Below, in pieces: positions 50,810-59,868 of a stretch of DNA of 64,000 nucleotides. How positions within the stretch are numbered: the first letter of the stretch is position 1; every line of letters starts with the position of its first letter. Below the pieces are notes generated by a model. It ran no database searches, was not told the origin of the DNA, and saw nothing but the letters and a program-made list of their open reading frames with translations. This DNA comes from Zoogloea sp. (lineage in GTDB: Bacteria; Pseudomonadota; Gammaproteobacteria; Burkholderiales; Rhodocyclaceae). The stretch is taken from contig JAEUNU010000253.1 of assembly GCA_016789125.1 (NCBI GenBank), positions 1 to 64,000 of the forward strand. Reading direction: 5' to 3'. The translations under genes were made by a program, and so were the position numbers.

Positions 50810-51835
50810 ATGCCCACCCTTCCCCGCACTGTCGTCGTCCACCACCGCAGCGGTATCGGTGATCTGATCTGGCATATCCCCTACCTGCGGGCCATTGCGG
50901 CCACCAGCGCGGGTGGCCGGGTCAGCGTGATTGCCCGTCCTTCGTGCCGGGCGCCCGAGGTGCTGGCCGCCGAGGCCTGCGTGGATGAAGTCATCGAATA
51001 CGACCGCAAGCCGCGCAAGAGCGAAGGCCGCGTGGGGCGCCACGACAGCCTCGGGGCGCAGTTCGGTTTCGTGCGCGAGCTGCGCCGGCGGCGCTTCGAG
51101 CGCATCGTGATCTTCTCCGGCCGGGCCCGCTATGGGGCGCTGGCGCTGGCGGCGGGCATCCGCCAGCGGGTGGGCTTCGGCTTCTCATGGGCCGAGCGCC
51201 TGTTCCTCAACACGCCGCCCTACATCCGCCCCCACGCCGGGCCTGGCAACTGGGTGTTTCCGGAGGCCACCGCGCTGAGCGTCGCACAGGGCTTCGTGGC
51301 GGGGCCGGTGAGCCCGCGGATGGCGGTGCTGCCCGCAGCGCTGGCCGACGCCGAGCGCGATCTGGCGGCCTGGCCGGCGCCGCGTTACGCGTTCTCGATC
51401 GGGACTTCCGAGGCCCGCAAGAACTGGGGTGTCGACAACTTCGCCGCCCTCGCCGCGGCCCTCGCGCAGCAGGGTGGAAGCGTCGTGCTGCTGGGTGGCC
51501 CGGCCGAAGGGCCGGCCGCGGAGGCCATCGTGGCAGCGGTGCCCGAGGCGTTGCGCGGGCGGGTCTATGTTTCTGCCCAGGCGTCGGTGCAGCGCTCGGC
51601 GGCGCTCCTGCGCCAGTGCCGCTACTGCGTGGGCAACGACACCGGCGTGCTCAACATGGCGGTGGCGAACGAGGTTCCGGCCCTCGGCCTGTTCGGCGTG
51701 ACGCCGCCGATGGCGGCCGATCCACTGCTGCATGCCCTGGTCGGTGACGGCATGGCGTCGATCAGCGTCGCCGCGGTGCTGGAACGCCTCGGCGAACTCG
51801 GCGCACCGGTCGGGCCTGACGGGAGTGGCCGATGA
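50810..51835 (+). CDS. Heptosyltransferase-like glycosyltransferase (family 9), first
   Basis: A 341-aa GT-B enzyme. It has the N-terminal VVVHHRSGIGDLIWHIPYLRA, then ERIVIFSGRARYGALALAAGI and the C-terminal donor site YAFSIGTSEARKNWGVDNFA and CVGNDTGVLNMAVANEVPALGLFG. Family 9 enzymes add ADP-heptose to the LPS inner core. The RKNW motif and GNDTG fit. The start is the ATG at 50810, the only one with the family beginning. It overlaps the next gene by 4 bp. Confidence 0.87.
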   Translation: MPTLPRTVVVHHRSGIGDLIWHIPYLRAIAATSAGGRVSVIARPSCRAPEVLAAEACVDEVIEYDRKPRKSEGRVGRHDSLGAQFGFVRELRRRRFERIVIFSGRARYGALALAAGIRQRVGFGFSWAERLFLNTPPYIRPHAGPGNWVFPEATALSVAQGFVAGPVSPRMAVLPAALADAERDLAAWPAPRYAFSIGTSEARKNWGVDNFAALAAALAQQGGSVVLLGGPAEGPAAEAIVAAVPEALRGRVYVSAQASVQRSAALLRQCRYCVGNDTGVLNMAVANEVPALGLFGVTPPMAADPLLHALVGDGMASISVAAVLERLGELGAPVGPDGSGR

Positions 51836-52878
51836 CCCGCATCCTCATCGTCCGCAGCTCCGCCATCGGCGACGTGGTGTTCGCCTCGGCGTTGCCGGGG
51901 GCGATCCGCCGCGCCCACCCGGACGCGCACATCGCCTGGCTGGTGGAGCCGGGCATCCACGAGCTGCTGCTGGCCGACCCGGACATCGATGAGGTCATCA
52001 CCTGGCCCAAGGCCGAGTGGGTGAAGCTGTGGAAGTCCGGCCGGCGGCTCGAGCTGCTGGGCCGCATGCGTGCGCTCCGGCGTGATCTGCACGCGCGCCG
52101 CTTCGACATCGCCCTCGACCTGCAGGGCCTGCTGAAGAGCGGTTTCCTCACCTGGCTGTCCGGCGCGCCGCGGCGGGTCGGGCTGGGCTCGAAGGAGGGC
52201 AGCCAGCTGCTGATGAGCGAGGTGATCCCCCGCGGCGGGGAGAAGGCGCGCATCGGCTCGGAGTACAAGTACCTCGCCGAGCAGCTCGGCTTCGACGCGG
52301 GCGAGTTCCTGCCCACCCTCAAGGTGACGCCTGCGGCCGAGGCCAGCGTGCTCGGCAAGCTCGCCGCCCACGACCTCGCGCCTGGCGGCTACGCGGTGCT
52401 GGCGCCCTTCACGACGCGGCCCCAGAAGCACTGGTTCGAGGACGCCTGGCAGGCCCTCGCGCCACAGCTCATCGCCGCCACCGGGCTGGTGCCGGTGATC
52501 CTCGGCGGCCCGGCAGATGCCGAGGCGGCGGCCCGCATCGCCGCGGCCGATCCGCGCATCGTCAATCTGGCCGGCCAGACCCGCCTGCCCGAGGCCGTCG
52601 CGGCGATTGCTAACGCAGCGCTGCTCATCGGCGTGGATACCGGCCTCACCCACATGGGCACCGCACTGGCGCGGCCGACGGTGGCGATCTTCGGTTCCAC
52701 CTGCCCGTATCAGGACACCGGCCGGCCCACCGGCAGCGTGATCTGGCTGGGCCTGGAATGTTCGCCCTGCCGGCGCAGGCCCACTTGCGGCGGCAGGTTC
52801 ACCTGCCTGCGCGACATCACGCCGGCGATGGTCCTCGAGCGGGCCCGGGCCATGCTGGCGGCGGGGGAGCACGCATGA
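51832..52878 (+). CDS. Heptosyltransferase-like glycosyltransferase (family 9), second
   Basis: A 348-aa GT9 enzyme beginning MTRILIVRSSAIGDVVFASA, with LDLQGLLKSGFLTWLSGAPRR, the acceptor-side motif TTRPQKHWFEDAWQALA and the donor motif VDTGLTHMGTALARPTVAIFG. It resembles WaaC-like inner-core heptosyltransferases more than the first copy. A Cys-rich segment, ECSPCRRRPTCGGRFTC, near residue 320 may bind a metal and is seen in several family 9 proteins. It is coupled to both neighbours. Confidence 0.88.
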   Translation: MTRILIVRSSAIGDVVFASALPGAIRRAHPDAHIAWLVEPGIHELLLADPDIDEVITWPKAEWVKLWKSGRRLELLGRMRALRRDLHARRFDIALDLQGLLKSGFLTWLSGAPRRVGLGSKEGSQLLMSEVIPRGGEKARIGSEYKYLAEQLGFDAGEFLPTLKVTPAAEASVLGKLAAHDLAPGGYAVLAPFTTRPQKHWFEDAWQALAPQLIAATGLVPVILGGPADAEAAARIAAADPRIVNLAGQTRLPEAVAAIANAALLIGVDTGLTHMGTALARPTVAIFGSTCPYQDTGRPTGSVIWLGLECSPCRRRPTCGGRFTCLRDITPAMVLERARAMLAAGEHA

Positions 52879-53957
52879 AGATTCTCCACGTCGAAGCCGG
52901 CAAGCACCTCTATGGTGGTGCCCGGCAGGTGCTCTACATCGTCGAGGGGCTGGCGGCCCGCGGCGTCACCAACCTGCTGGCCTGCCCGGCGGGCAGCGAG
53001 ATGGCCCGCCAGCAGCCGGCCGGCACCCGGGTGGTGGCGATGAAGATGGGCGGCGACGGCGACCTCGGCATGGTGTCGCGGCTGGCCAGCCTGATCCGCG
53101 CCGAAAAGCCGGACCTGGTGCACCTCCACAGCCGCCGCGGCGCCGACACCTGGGGCGGCCTCGCCGCCATGCTGGCCGGCGTGCCCTGCGTGCTGTCGCG
53201 GCGGGTGGACAACCCCGAGTCGCGCCTTGCGGTGGCCATCAAGTACCGGCTCTACGACCACGTGATCACGATTTCCGAGGGCATCCGCCAGGTGCTGCTG
53301 TCGGAGGGCCTGGTGCCCGGCAAGGTGAGTTGCGTGAGGAGCGCGGTGGACGCGACGCCCTATCTCGCACCCGTCGATCATGCTGCCTTCTGCGCCGAGT
53401 TCGGGCTGCCGGCCGACGCCCTGGTGGCTGGTGTGGTGGCCCAGCTGATCCCGCGCAAGGGGCACCGCTACCTGCTCGCCGCGCTGCCGGCGCTGCTCGC
53501 CCGTCACCCGGCGCTCAAGGTGCTGATCTTCGGCCAGGGGCCGCTGGAAGCCGAGCTGCGGGCCGAGGTCGAGGCCGCGGGCCTGGCCGGCGCGGTGCGC
53601 TTCACCGGCTTCCGCCACGATCTGCCGCGCTGGCTCGGTGGGCTCGACATGCTGATCCACCCGGCCGACATGGAGGGCCTGGGCGTGTCGTTGCTGCAGG
53701 CCTCGGCGGCGGCGGTGCCCATCGTCACCAGCCGCGCCGGTGGCCTGCCCGAGGCGGTGCAGGACGGCGTCACCGGCATCCTGTGCCCGCCGGGCGATGT
53801 CGCCGCGCTCACCGCGGCCATCGACCGCCTGGCCGGCGACGCGGCCTTGCGGGCGCGCTATGGCGCCGCTGGCAGGGCACGCATCCTCGCCGAGTTCTCC
53901 ATCGACGCGATGGTGGACGGCAACCTGCGGATCTATCGCCAGGTGCTCGGCCGATGA
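52875..53957 (+). CDS. Glycosyltransferase family 4, first
   Basis: A 360-aa GT-B retaining enzyme. The N-terminal domain has MKILHVEAGKHLYGGARQVL and LVHLHSRRGADTWGGLAA. The C-terminal domain has VVAQLIPRKGHRYLLAALP, EAELRAEVEAAGLAGAVRFT, and the EX7E-type region PADMEGLGVSLLQASAAAVP. It transfers a sugar in LPS core or a related glycan. It overlaps both neighbours by 4 bp. Confidence 0.88.
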   Translation: MKILHVEAGKHLYGGARQVLYIVEGLAARGVTNLLACPAGSEMARQQPAGTRVVAMKMGGDGDLGMVSRLASLIRAEKPDLVHLHSRRGADTWGGLAAMLAGVPCVLSRRVDNPESRLAVAIKYRLYDHVITISEGIRQVLLSEGLVPGKVSCVRSAVDATPYLAPVDHAAFCAEFGLPADALVAGVVAQLIPRKGHRYLLAALPALLARHPALKVLIFGQGPLEAELRAEVEAAGLAGAVRFTGFRHDLPRWLGGLDMLIHPADMEGLGVSLLQASAAAVPIVTSRAGGLPEAVQDGVTGILCPPGDVAALTAAIDRLAGDAALRARYGAAGRARILAEFSIDAMVDGNLRIYRQVLGR

Positions 53958-55027
53958 AAATCGTCACCGTGCTGCGTAGCGTGAAGAGCGGCGGCGCCGA
54001 GCGCCACGCCCTGCAGCTGATGAAGGGCCTGCGCGCCCGCGGCCACGAGGCGCTCTACGCCGGCCCGATGAAGGGCTGGCTCGGCCAGCAGCTGCGGGCC
54101 GAGGGTTTCGACGGCATCGACCTGCCCCTCAGCGGGCTCTACGATCTGCCCTCCGTCGTCCGCCTAGCGCTCTACGCGCGGCGTGTCGGGGCCGACCTGA
54201 TCCACGGCCACCTCACCCGCGGGGCCTGGTATGCCGGGCTGGCCGCCAAACTGGCCGGGCTGCCCAATGTGGCCACCGCCCATTCCGACAACGCCGGCAA
54301 GCACTTCGGCCGCGCCGACCGGATCATCGCGGTGTCCCAGGCGGTGGCGGATTTTCTGGGGCGGGAGGGCTACCCGGCGGCGCGCATCCGCATGGTCCAT
54401 CACGGCATCGCCGACATCGCCGCGCGGCTGCCCGCCGGCACGCGGGAGGCCACCCGGCGCAGCCTCGGCCTCAACGCCGACGAACCTTGTCTCCTGATGG
54501 CCGCTCGCATCGTCCCGGCGAAGGGCCACGACACGGCGCTGCGGGCGCTGGCCCGCCTCACCGACCAGGCCTGGACCCTGCTCGTTGCCGGTGATCACCA
54601 GGGCGATCTCGGTCCGCAGATGCAGGTGCTGGCGGGGGAGCTCGGCATCGCCGGGCGGGTGCGCTTCCTGGGCCTGCGCGAGGACGTGCCGGCCTTGATG
54701 GCCGCCGCCGACGTGCTGCTCGCCCCGTCCCGCCGCGAGGCCCTGTCGCTCACCCTGCTCGAAGCCTCGGCCTGCGGGCTGCCGATTGTCGCCACCCGCG
54801 TCGGCGGCATCGGCGAGGTGGTGGAGGAGGGCGCCAGCGGTTTTCTGGTGGCCCCCGACGACCCGCCGGCGCTGGCCGCCGCCCTCGCGCCGCTGCTTGC
54901 CGATGCGGCCCTGCGCGCCCGTTGCGGGGCGCGCGCCCGCCAGCGCTTCGAGGCCGGTTTTCTTGAAGACGCGATGTTCGACAAGACCGTGGCGGTTTAC
55001 CAGGAGGCCTGCGGAGGTCACCAATGA
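53954..55027 (+). CDS. Glycosyltransferase family 4, second
   Basis: A 357-aa GT-B enzyme, paralogous to its neighbour. It opens MKIVTVLRSVKSGGAERHAL, has GADLIHGHLTRGAWYAGLAA, and the donor domain MAARIVPAKGHDTALRALA and SRREALSLTLLEASACGLPI. The opening RSVKSGGAERHALQLMKGLR is close to heptose/hexose transferases in core clusters. It is coupled to the deacetylase gene by a 4-bp overlap. Confidence 0.88.
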   Translation: MKIVTVLRSVKSGGAERHALQLMKGLRARGHEALYAGPMKGWLGQQLRAEGFDGIDLPLSGLYDLPSVVRLALYARRVGADLIHGHLTRGAWYAGLAAKLAGLPNVATAHSDNAGKHFGRADRIIAVSQAVADFLGREGYPAARIRMVHHGIADIAARLPAGTREATRRSLGLNADEPCLLMAARIVPAKGHDTALRALARLTDQAWTLLVAGDHQGDLGPQMQVLAGELGIAGRVRFLGLREDVPALMAAADVLLAPSRREALSLTLLEASACGLPIVATRVGGIGEVVEEGASGFLVAPDDPPALAAALAPLLADAALRARCGARARQRFEAGFLEDAMFDKTVAVYQEACGGHQ

Positions 55028-55767
55028 CGCGCGTGCATATCCTCATGTACCACCGGGTCGGGCAGTTCCCGGGGCGGGTCAAGGCGCACGGCGCGCTGTA
55101 TTGCCACCTGCCGCGCTTCAAGGCCCAGATGACGATGTTCCGCCTGCTCGGCTACACGGTCATCAGCCTCGACGACGCGGCGGCCGGGCTGCGGGGCGAC
55201 AAGCCCTTGCCGGCGCGCCCGCTGGTGCTCACCTTCGACGACGCCTACGTCGACTTTCTCGACAACGCCGCCCCGGTGCTCAAGGCCCACGGCTACCCGG
55301 CGACGGTGTATGCGGTGAGCGGGCTGGTCGGCGCCACCTCGAGCTGGGATGCCGGCGTCGGCCCCGAACCGGCGCCCCTGATGAACGCCGCCCAGCTGCG
55401 CGAGATCCAGGCCATGGGCTTTACGATCGGCTCCCATTCGGTCAGCCACCCGCGCCTGGCCCAGGCTGACGATGCGCGCATCCGCACCGAACTCACCGGC
55501 AGCAAGCAGGCCCTCGAGGACCTGCTCGGCCGCCGGGTGGACCACTTCTGCTACCCCTACGGCAGCCACGACCTCCGCGCCGTCGAAGCCGCCGCCGAAG
55601 CCGGCTACGTCACCGGCACCACCTGCGTGCGCGCCGCGGCGACGCCGGCCGACGATCTGCTGGCCCTGCCACGCAAGGCCGTGGCCCGGGGCGACGACGT
55701 GTTCGGGGTGGCCTGGAAGCTGCTCGCCAAGAACATCGCCAAGCACCCGCAGATCCGCCGTGCCTGA
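55024..55767 (+). CDS. Polysaccharide deacetylase (NodB-type)
   Basis: A 247-aa protein without a signal peptide. The NodB fold has LTFDDAYVDF (catalytic Asp and metal Asp) and SHSVSHPRL (metal His pair), then the third strand block FCYPYGSHD. It opens HILMYHRVGQF, like the LPS/glycan deacetylases that remove N-acetyl groups from a carrier-linked sugar in the cytosol. It is the last gene of the coupled series 50810-55767. Its substrate is probably an intermediate of the adjacent glycosyltransferases. Confidence 0.87.
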   Translation: MTRVHILMYHRVGQFPGRVKAHGALYCHLPRFKAQMTMFRLLGYTVISLDDAAAGLRGDKPLPARPLVLTFDDAYVDFLDNAAPVLKAHGYPATVYAVSGLVGATSSWDAGVGPEPAPLMNAAQLREIQAMGFTIGSHSVSHPRLAQADDARIRTELTGSKQALEDLLGRRVDHFCYPYGSHDLRAVEAAAEAGYVTGTTCVRAAATPADDLLALPRKAVARGDDVFGVAWKLLAKNIAKHPQIRRA

Positions 55768-55803
55768 GCGTGTGCCCGGAGCGGGCATCGCCGCCGTGCA
55801 GCT

Positions 55804-56325
55804 TCAGGCCGCGGCGCGCATCATCACCGTGCGCACCCGGTCGGCGGTGGAGATGAAATCGGGCAGGTTCTCGTCGTCGAAGGGCTGCAGGCACAGGGCG
55901 GCGGCCTTGGCGGTGATCGTGAGGCCGCCCTTGGCGTCGCGGGTGATCCAGCCGTTCTGGATCAGGTGGCTCACCTTGCGGCGCACCGTCTCGCGGGGGA
56001 TGCCGGTGGACGAGCTGATCGAGAACGCGTTGCAGGGGCGCAGCGGCAGCCGGTCGAAGGCGTCGCCGTAGCAGCGCAGCGCAGCCAGGGCGTTCTCGTC
56101 GAAGCCGAAGCCGCCGACGTTGTAGAGGCCGACCTCACCCAGCACGATGGGCAGCAGCAGGTCGCCGTCGAAGGCCGAATAGAGGCGCACGAGGTAGCGC
56201 AGGTTGTAGCGCGCGAGGAGCAGCGCGGCGACGCGGCTCTCGCCGGGCGCCTCGATTTCGGTGGCGCGGGCAGCCTGGCTGGCGAGGCTCGGCATGGTCA
56301 TGCCGGGGGGCAGAAAGTTGTTCAT
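55804..56325 (-). CDS. Small HTH-type protein, possible transcription regulator
   Basis: A 173-aa soluble protein. The central part is helical (LLARYNLRYLVRLYSAFDGD, ALAALRCYGDAF) and the C-terminal half has SISSSTGIPRETVRRKVSHL and NGWITRDAKGGLTITAKAAA, a winged HTH of the MarR/Crp_2 kind. GGAG lies close to the ATG. Divergent and upstream is a 119-bp gap leading to the RlmI-type gene end; no partner is evident. Its target is unknown. Confidence 0.6.
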   Translation of the reverse strand: MNNFLPPGMTMPSLASQAARATEIEAPGESRVAALLLARYNLRYLVRLYSAFDGDLLLPIVLGEVGLYNVGGFGFDENALAALRCYGDAFDRLPLRPCNAFSISSSTGIPRETVRRKVSHLIQNGWITRDAKGGLTITAKAAALCLQPFDDENLPDFISTADRVRTVMMRAAA

Positions 56326-56444
56326 GTGAGTCTCCGTCTGAATGCCCAAATCGACTATTTGGTAACATTAATTAACCATTCATATGGAGCATACACAGCT
56401 CTTTGGCATGTGTTAGGACAAAAGCACCCGCCCCCGGGACTTTG

Positions 56445-57629
56445 TCACACTTGGCAGGCCAGCCCCTTCAAATACTCGCCTTCAGGCACGGCCAGACCAA
56501 TGGGATGGTCGGGGGCGGCGGAGAGGCGGTGCAGGATGCGTGCCTCGACGCCCACGTCGGCGGCGGCGCCGGCGACGATCTTCTGGAACAGCTCCAGCCC
56601 GATGCCGCCCGAGCATGAGTAGGTCATCAGGATGCCGCCCGGGTTGAGCAGGCGGAAGCCCAGCAGGTTGATGTCCTTGTAGGCGCGGGCGGCCCGGTCG
56701 GCGTGGGCCGCCGAGGGGGCGAACTTGGGCGGGTCGAGGATGATCAAGTCGAACTTGCGGCCCTCGGCCTTGAGGGTGCGCAGGGCCTGGAAGACGTCGT
56801 CCTCGCGCCATTCGGCGCGGCTAGCGTCGAGCTGGGGGTTGAGCGCCACGTTGCGCGCGGCGGTGGCCAGCGCCGGGCCGGACGAGTCGATCGAGATCAC
56901 GCTCTTCGCGCCGCCGGCAAGGGCCTGCAGCGAGAAGCCGCCGGTGTAGCAGAAGCAGTTGAGCACCTCGCGCCCGGCGGCGAGCTGGCCGGTGAGGAGG
57001 CGGTTTTCGCGCTGGTCGAGGTAGAAGCCGGTCTTGTGGCCGCCGACCACGTCCACCTCCATCCGCACGCCGTTCTCGACGATGGTGAGCCGCTCGGGCA
57101 GCTCGCCGTACACGATGCCGGTCTGGGGGCCGAGGCCTTCGAGGCGGCGCACGTCGGAATCGGAGCGCTCGTACACCGCGCTGCAGCCGGTGGCCTGGAT
57201 CAGGCCGGCGACGATGGCGTCGCGCCATTTGTCGGCGCCGGCGCTGGTCAACTGGACCACCACCACCGGGCCGAAGCGGTCGGCGATGACGCCCGGCAGG
57301 CCGTCGGATTCGCCGTGGATCAGGCGCACGCCGTCCTGCTTGGCCAGCCACGGGTGGGCCGCCCGGCGCGCCACCGAGGCGGCCACCGCGCGCTTGATGA
57401 AGGCGTGGTCGATCGACTGGTCGCAGTCGAAGGTCCACACCCGCGCGCGGATCTGCGATTCGGGCGACCACGCCGCCCGCGCCAGCGCCCGCCCGTCGGC
57501 ATCCTTCACCAGCACGGTGTCACCCGGCCGCGCCCGCCCTTCGAGCCGCTCGACCGAGCCGGCGAAGATCCAGGGGTGACGACGGATGACGGAGCGCTCT
57601 TTACCAGCTTTGAGAATCAGGTCGGCCAT
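56445..57629 (-). CDS. rlmI: Class I rRNA (cytosine-C5)-methyltransferase, RlmI-type
   Basis: A 394-aa cytosolic enzyme. The N-terminal PUA domain (KAGKERSVIRRHPWIFAGSV) is followed by an insertion and a Rossmann methyltransferase: motif I NCFCYTGGFSLQALAGGA, acidic VISIDSS, and motif IV LIILDPPKFAPS with a Cys-bearing TYSCSGGI. These fit RlmI, which makes m5C1962 in 23S rRNA. The ATG at 57629 lies 3 bases after a degenerate ACTTCCC heptamer tract, not a normal ribosome site. Confidence 0.88.
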   Translation of the reverse strand: MADLILKAGKERSVIRRHPWIFAGSVERLEGRARPGDTVLVKDADGRALARAAWSPESQIRARVWTFDCDQSIDHAFIKRAVAASVARRAAHPWLAKQDGVRLIHGESDGLPGVIADRFGPVVVVQLTSAGADKWRDAIVAGLIQATGCSAVYERSDSDVRRLEGLGPQTGIVYGELPERLTIVENGVRMEVDVVGGHKTGFYLDQRENRLLTGQLAAGREVLNCFCYTGGFSLQALAGGAKSVISIDSSGPALATAARNVALNPQLDASRAEWREDDVFQALRTLKAEGRKFDLIILDPPKFAPSAAHADRAARAYKDINLLGFRLLNPGGILMTYSCSGGIGLELFQKIVAGAAADVGVEARILHRLSAAPDHPIGLAVPEGEYLKGLACQV

Positions 57630-57632
57630 GAT

Positions 57633-57653
57633 GGGAAGTGGGGAGTAGGAAGT
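57633..57653 (-). repeat. Degenerate heptamer tract ahead of the RlmI-type gene
   Basis: On the minus strand the leader reads ACTTCCT-ACTCCCC-ACTTCCC directly before AT-C-ATG. The unit is the same one seen as four perfect copies in front of ruvA. Confidence 0.7.
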
Positions 57654-57849
57654 GGGGAAAACCGGGAGGCCGCCCTGGCGTCGCATGCTGCGGAAGGCTT
57701 GAGCGGAGCCGTTGCAAAGAGCGCCGTGCCGCCCCAGGCGCCCTTGCGGGTCCCTCGGGGCTGGGGTGGGGCCGGGTGCCGATCCGGCGGTCGCTTGCCT
57801 GTGGGCGTCACGCTCGCGGGAGCGGCCTGCGCCTGCGCGCGCCAGGCTC

Positions 57850-58500
57850 TCAGCCGAGCTGGCGGACGAGGGAGGCGGAGACCATTTCGCCGATCCGGCT
57901 GACGTAGAGCGTGCCCATCTCGGGGTAGAAACGCTCCGGGTCTTCGCTGCCCAGGGCCAGCAGGCCGAAGGTCTTGTTGTCACGGCGCAGGGGCACCAGG
58001 GCGATCGAGCGGATCAGGCGGGCGGCCGGGCCGAACCAGCTGTTGGCCTCGTGCACGGCGGGGGCGCCGCAGTAGGGGTGGACCATGTCGCCGGTGAAGT
58101 AGCGGACTTCCTCACCCACCGGCAGGAACTCCGGCCCGCTGCGCGACAGCACGCTGTTCCAGACCCGGAAAGCCACGTGGGGCACCGCGAAGTCTTCCTG
58201 GAGGTGGGTGTAGATGGCCTGGCGGATGGATTCGAAATCCTCGGCCTCCAGCAGCGACAGGCAGAAGCGGTGCACCTTGTCGCCGATGGCGTCGTTTTCC
58301 TCGCCGAACTCCAGGAGCTCGGCGAACTTGTTCTCGAGCTGGGCGATCCGCTCGCGCATCGCGATCAGCTGCCGCTCGGTGAGGGAGATGGCCTGGCCCG
58401 TGTGGGGGTGGGTCACCGTGAGTTCGGTCAGCAGGGTCGAGTTGTCGTCGAAGAAAGCCGGGTTGGCCTGCAGGAACTGGATGACGTCGGAAGCATTCAT
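57850..58500 (-). CDS. DUF484 family protein
   Basis: A 216-aa cytosolic protein. The N-terminal FLQANPAFFDDNSTLLTELT with VTHPHTGQAISLTERQLIAM, a coiled-coil stretch (RERIAQLENKFAELLEFGEE) and the C-terminal GAF-like part (VPLRRDNKTFGLLALGSEDP) define DUF484. It commonly lies between dapF and xerC and its role is unknown. Here it follows dapF by 35 bp, but no xerC comes next; a 220-bp gap leads to the RlmI-type gene. Confidence 0.88.
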   Translation of the reverse strand: MNASDVIQFLQANPAFFDDNSTLLTELTVTHPHTGQAISLTERQLIAMRERIAQLENKFAELLEFGEENDAIGDKVHRFCLSLLEAEDFESIRQAIYTHLQEDFAVPHVAFRVWNSVLSRSGPEFLPVGEEVRYFTGDMVHPYCGAPAVHEANSWFGPAARLIRSIALVPLRRDNKTFGLLALGSEDPERFYPEMGTLYVSRIGEMVSASLVRQLG

Positions 58501-58535
58501 GGCGATGGCCGGGTTGTTGCGGATGGGCGCGGGGT

Positions 58536-59372
58536 TCAGGGCAGGGTGAGCTCGCCGGTGAAGACGGTGACGGCCGGGCCGGTCATCATCACCGGGCTGT
58601 CGACGCCGCCCCAGGCGATCGTGAGCTCGCCGCCGCGGGTGGCCACGCGCACCGGCGAGCTCACCAGGCCGCGCAGGATGCCGGCCACCACCGCCGCGCA
58701 GGCGCCGGTGCCGCAGGCCAGGGTTTCGCCGGCGCCGCGCTCGAAGACGCGCAGGCGCACGTGGTGCTCATCCACCACCTGCAGGAAGCCGGCATTGACC
58801 CGCGCCGGGAAGCGCGGGTGGTGTTCGATCAGCGGGCCCTGCTCGGCCACCGGGGCCGTGTCGACGTCGGCCACCACCTGCACCGCGTGGGGGTTGCCCA
58901 TGCTCACCGCGGTGATCGCCACGGTGGTGCCGGCCACGTCGAGGGGTTGCACCCAGGCGTCGGAGTCGCTGACGAAGGGCACGTCGGCGGGCTTGAGCAC
59001 CGGCACGCCCATGTCGACGGTGACCATGCCGTCGTCCTCGAGGCGCGGGGTGATGATGCCTTTTTTGGTTTCGACGCGGATCTCGCGCTTGTCGCTGAGG
59101 CCTTGCTCGAAGACGAAGCGGGCGAAGCAGCGGGCGCCGTTGCCGCATTGCTCGACCTCGCCGCCGTCGGCGTTGAAGATGCGGTAGCGGAAGTCGACAC
59201 CCGGCGTCTGCGCGGGTTCGACCACCAGCAGCTGGTCGCAGCCGACGCCGAAATGGCGGTCGGCCAGCCAGCGCACCTGGTCGCCGGTGAGGCGGATATC
59301 CTGGCGTACGGCGTCGATCATCACGAAATCGTTGCCGAGGCCGTGCATCTTGCTAAAGGCGAGCTTGGTCAT
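58536..59372 (-). CDS. dapF: Diaminopimelate epimerase
   Basis: A 278-aa enzyme interconverting LL- and meso-diaminopimelate in lysine and peptidoglycan synthesis. Both catalytic cysteines are present: Cys76 in [17 protein letters not shown] and Cys220 in [18 protein letters not shown]. It starts [18 protein letters not shown], the usual family beginning, and has full length. The start overlaps the CoA-binding gene stop (ATGA). Confidence 0.96.
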   Translation of the reverse strand: MTKLAFSKMHGLGNDFVMIDAVRQDIRLTGDQVRWLADRHFGVGCDQLLVVEPAQTPGVDFRYRIFNADGGEVEQCGNGARCFARFVFEQGLSDKREIRVETKKGIITPRLEDDGMVTVDMGVPVLKPADVPFVSDSDAWVQPLDVAGTTVAITAVSMGNPHAVQVVADVDTAPVAEQGPLIEHHPRFPARVNAGFLQVVDEHHVRLRVFERGAGETLACGTGACAAVVAGILRGLVSSPVRVATRGGELTIAWGGVDSPVMMTGPAVTVFTGELTLP

Positions 59373-59782
59373 GGGATAAAATCCAGGTAGTCACGCCACA
59401 CGCAGCGGTCCATCACCACGGTGATGCCCGCCGCGCGGGCTCTTTCGGCGGCTTCTTCGTTCACGACACCATCCTGCAGCCACAGGCGCTTCACGCCCAG
59501 TGCGATGCATTCGTCAACAATGGGGCCGACCTCGTCGGCGTTGCGGAAGACATCCACCAGATCCACCGGAAAGGGGATGTCCGAGAGGCGCGCGTAGGCC
59601 TTCTCGCCGAGCACTTCGGTCACCGCCGGGCGCACCGGCACGATACGATAGCCGAAGCCCTGCATCGCCCGGGACACCCGGTAGCTCGGGCGCTCGGTGC
59701 GGGGCGAAAGGCCGACGACGGCAATGGTCTTGACCTCCCACAGCAGGCTGCGGATCTGGTCGGGCGTGGGATTGGCAGACAT
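59369..59782 (-). CDS. CoA-binding domain protein (YccU-like)
   Basis: A 137-aa cytosolic protein with a Rossmann CoA-binding domain: [42 protein letters not shown] and [20 protein letters not shown]. It resembles succinyl-CoA synthetase alpha-like small proteins such as YccU, whose biochemical role is unclear. It is the first gene of the dapF run and lies 86 bp from the divergent sppA. Confidence 0.85.
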   Translation of the reverse strand: MSANPTPDQIRSLLWEVKTIAVVGLSPRTERPSYRVSRAMQGFGYRIVPVRPAVTEVLGEKAYARLSDIPFPVDLVDVFRNADEVGPIVDECIALGVKRLWLQDGVVNEEAAERARAAGITVVMDRCVWRDYLDFIP

Positions 59783-59868
59783 GGCCGGATTCTACCGGAT
59801 TGGCAGCCGGCGGATACCTCGGGTGCGCCGGCCCGCCGCAGCACGATGAAGGCATTTTGGAGAGCAGC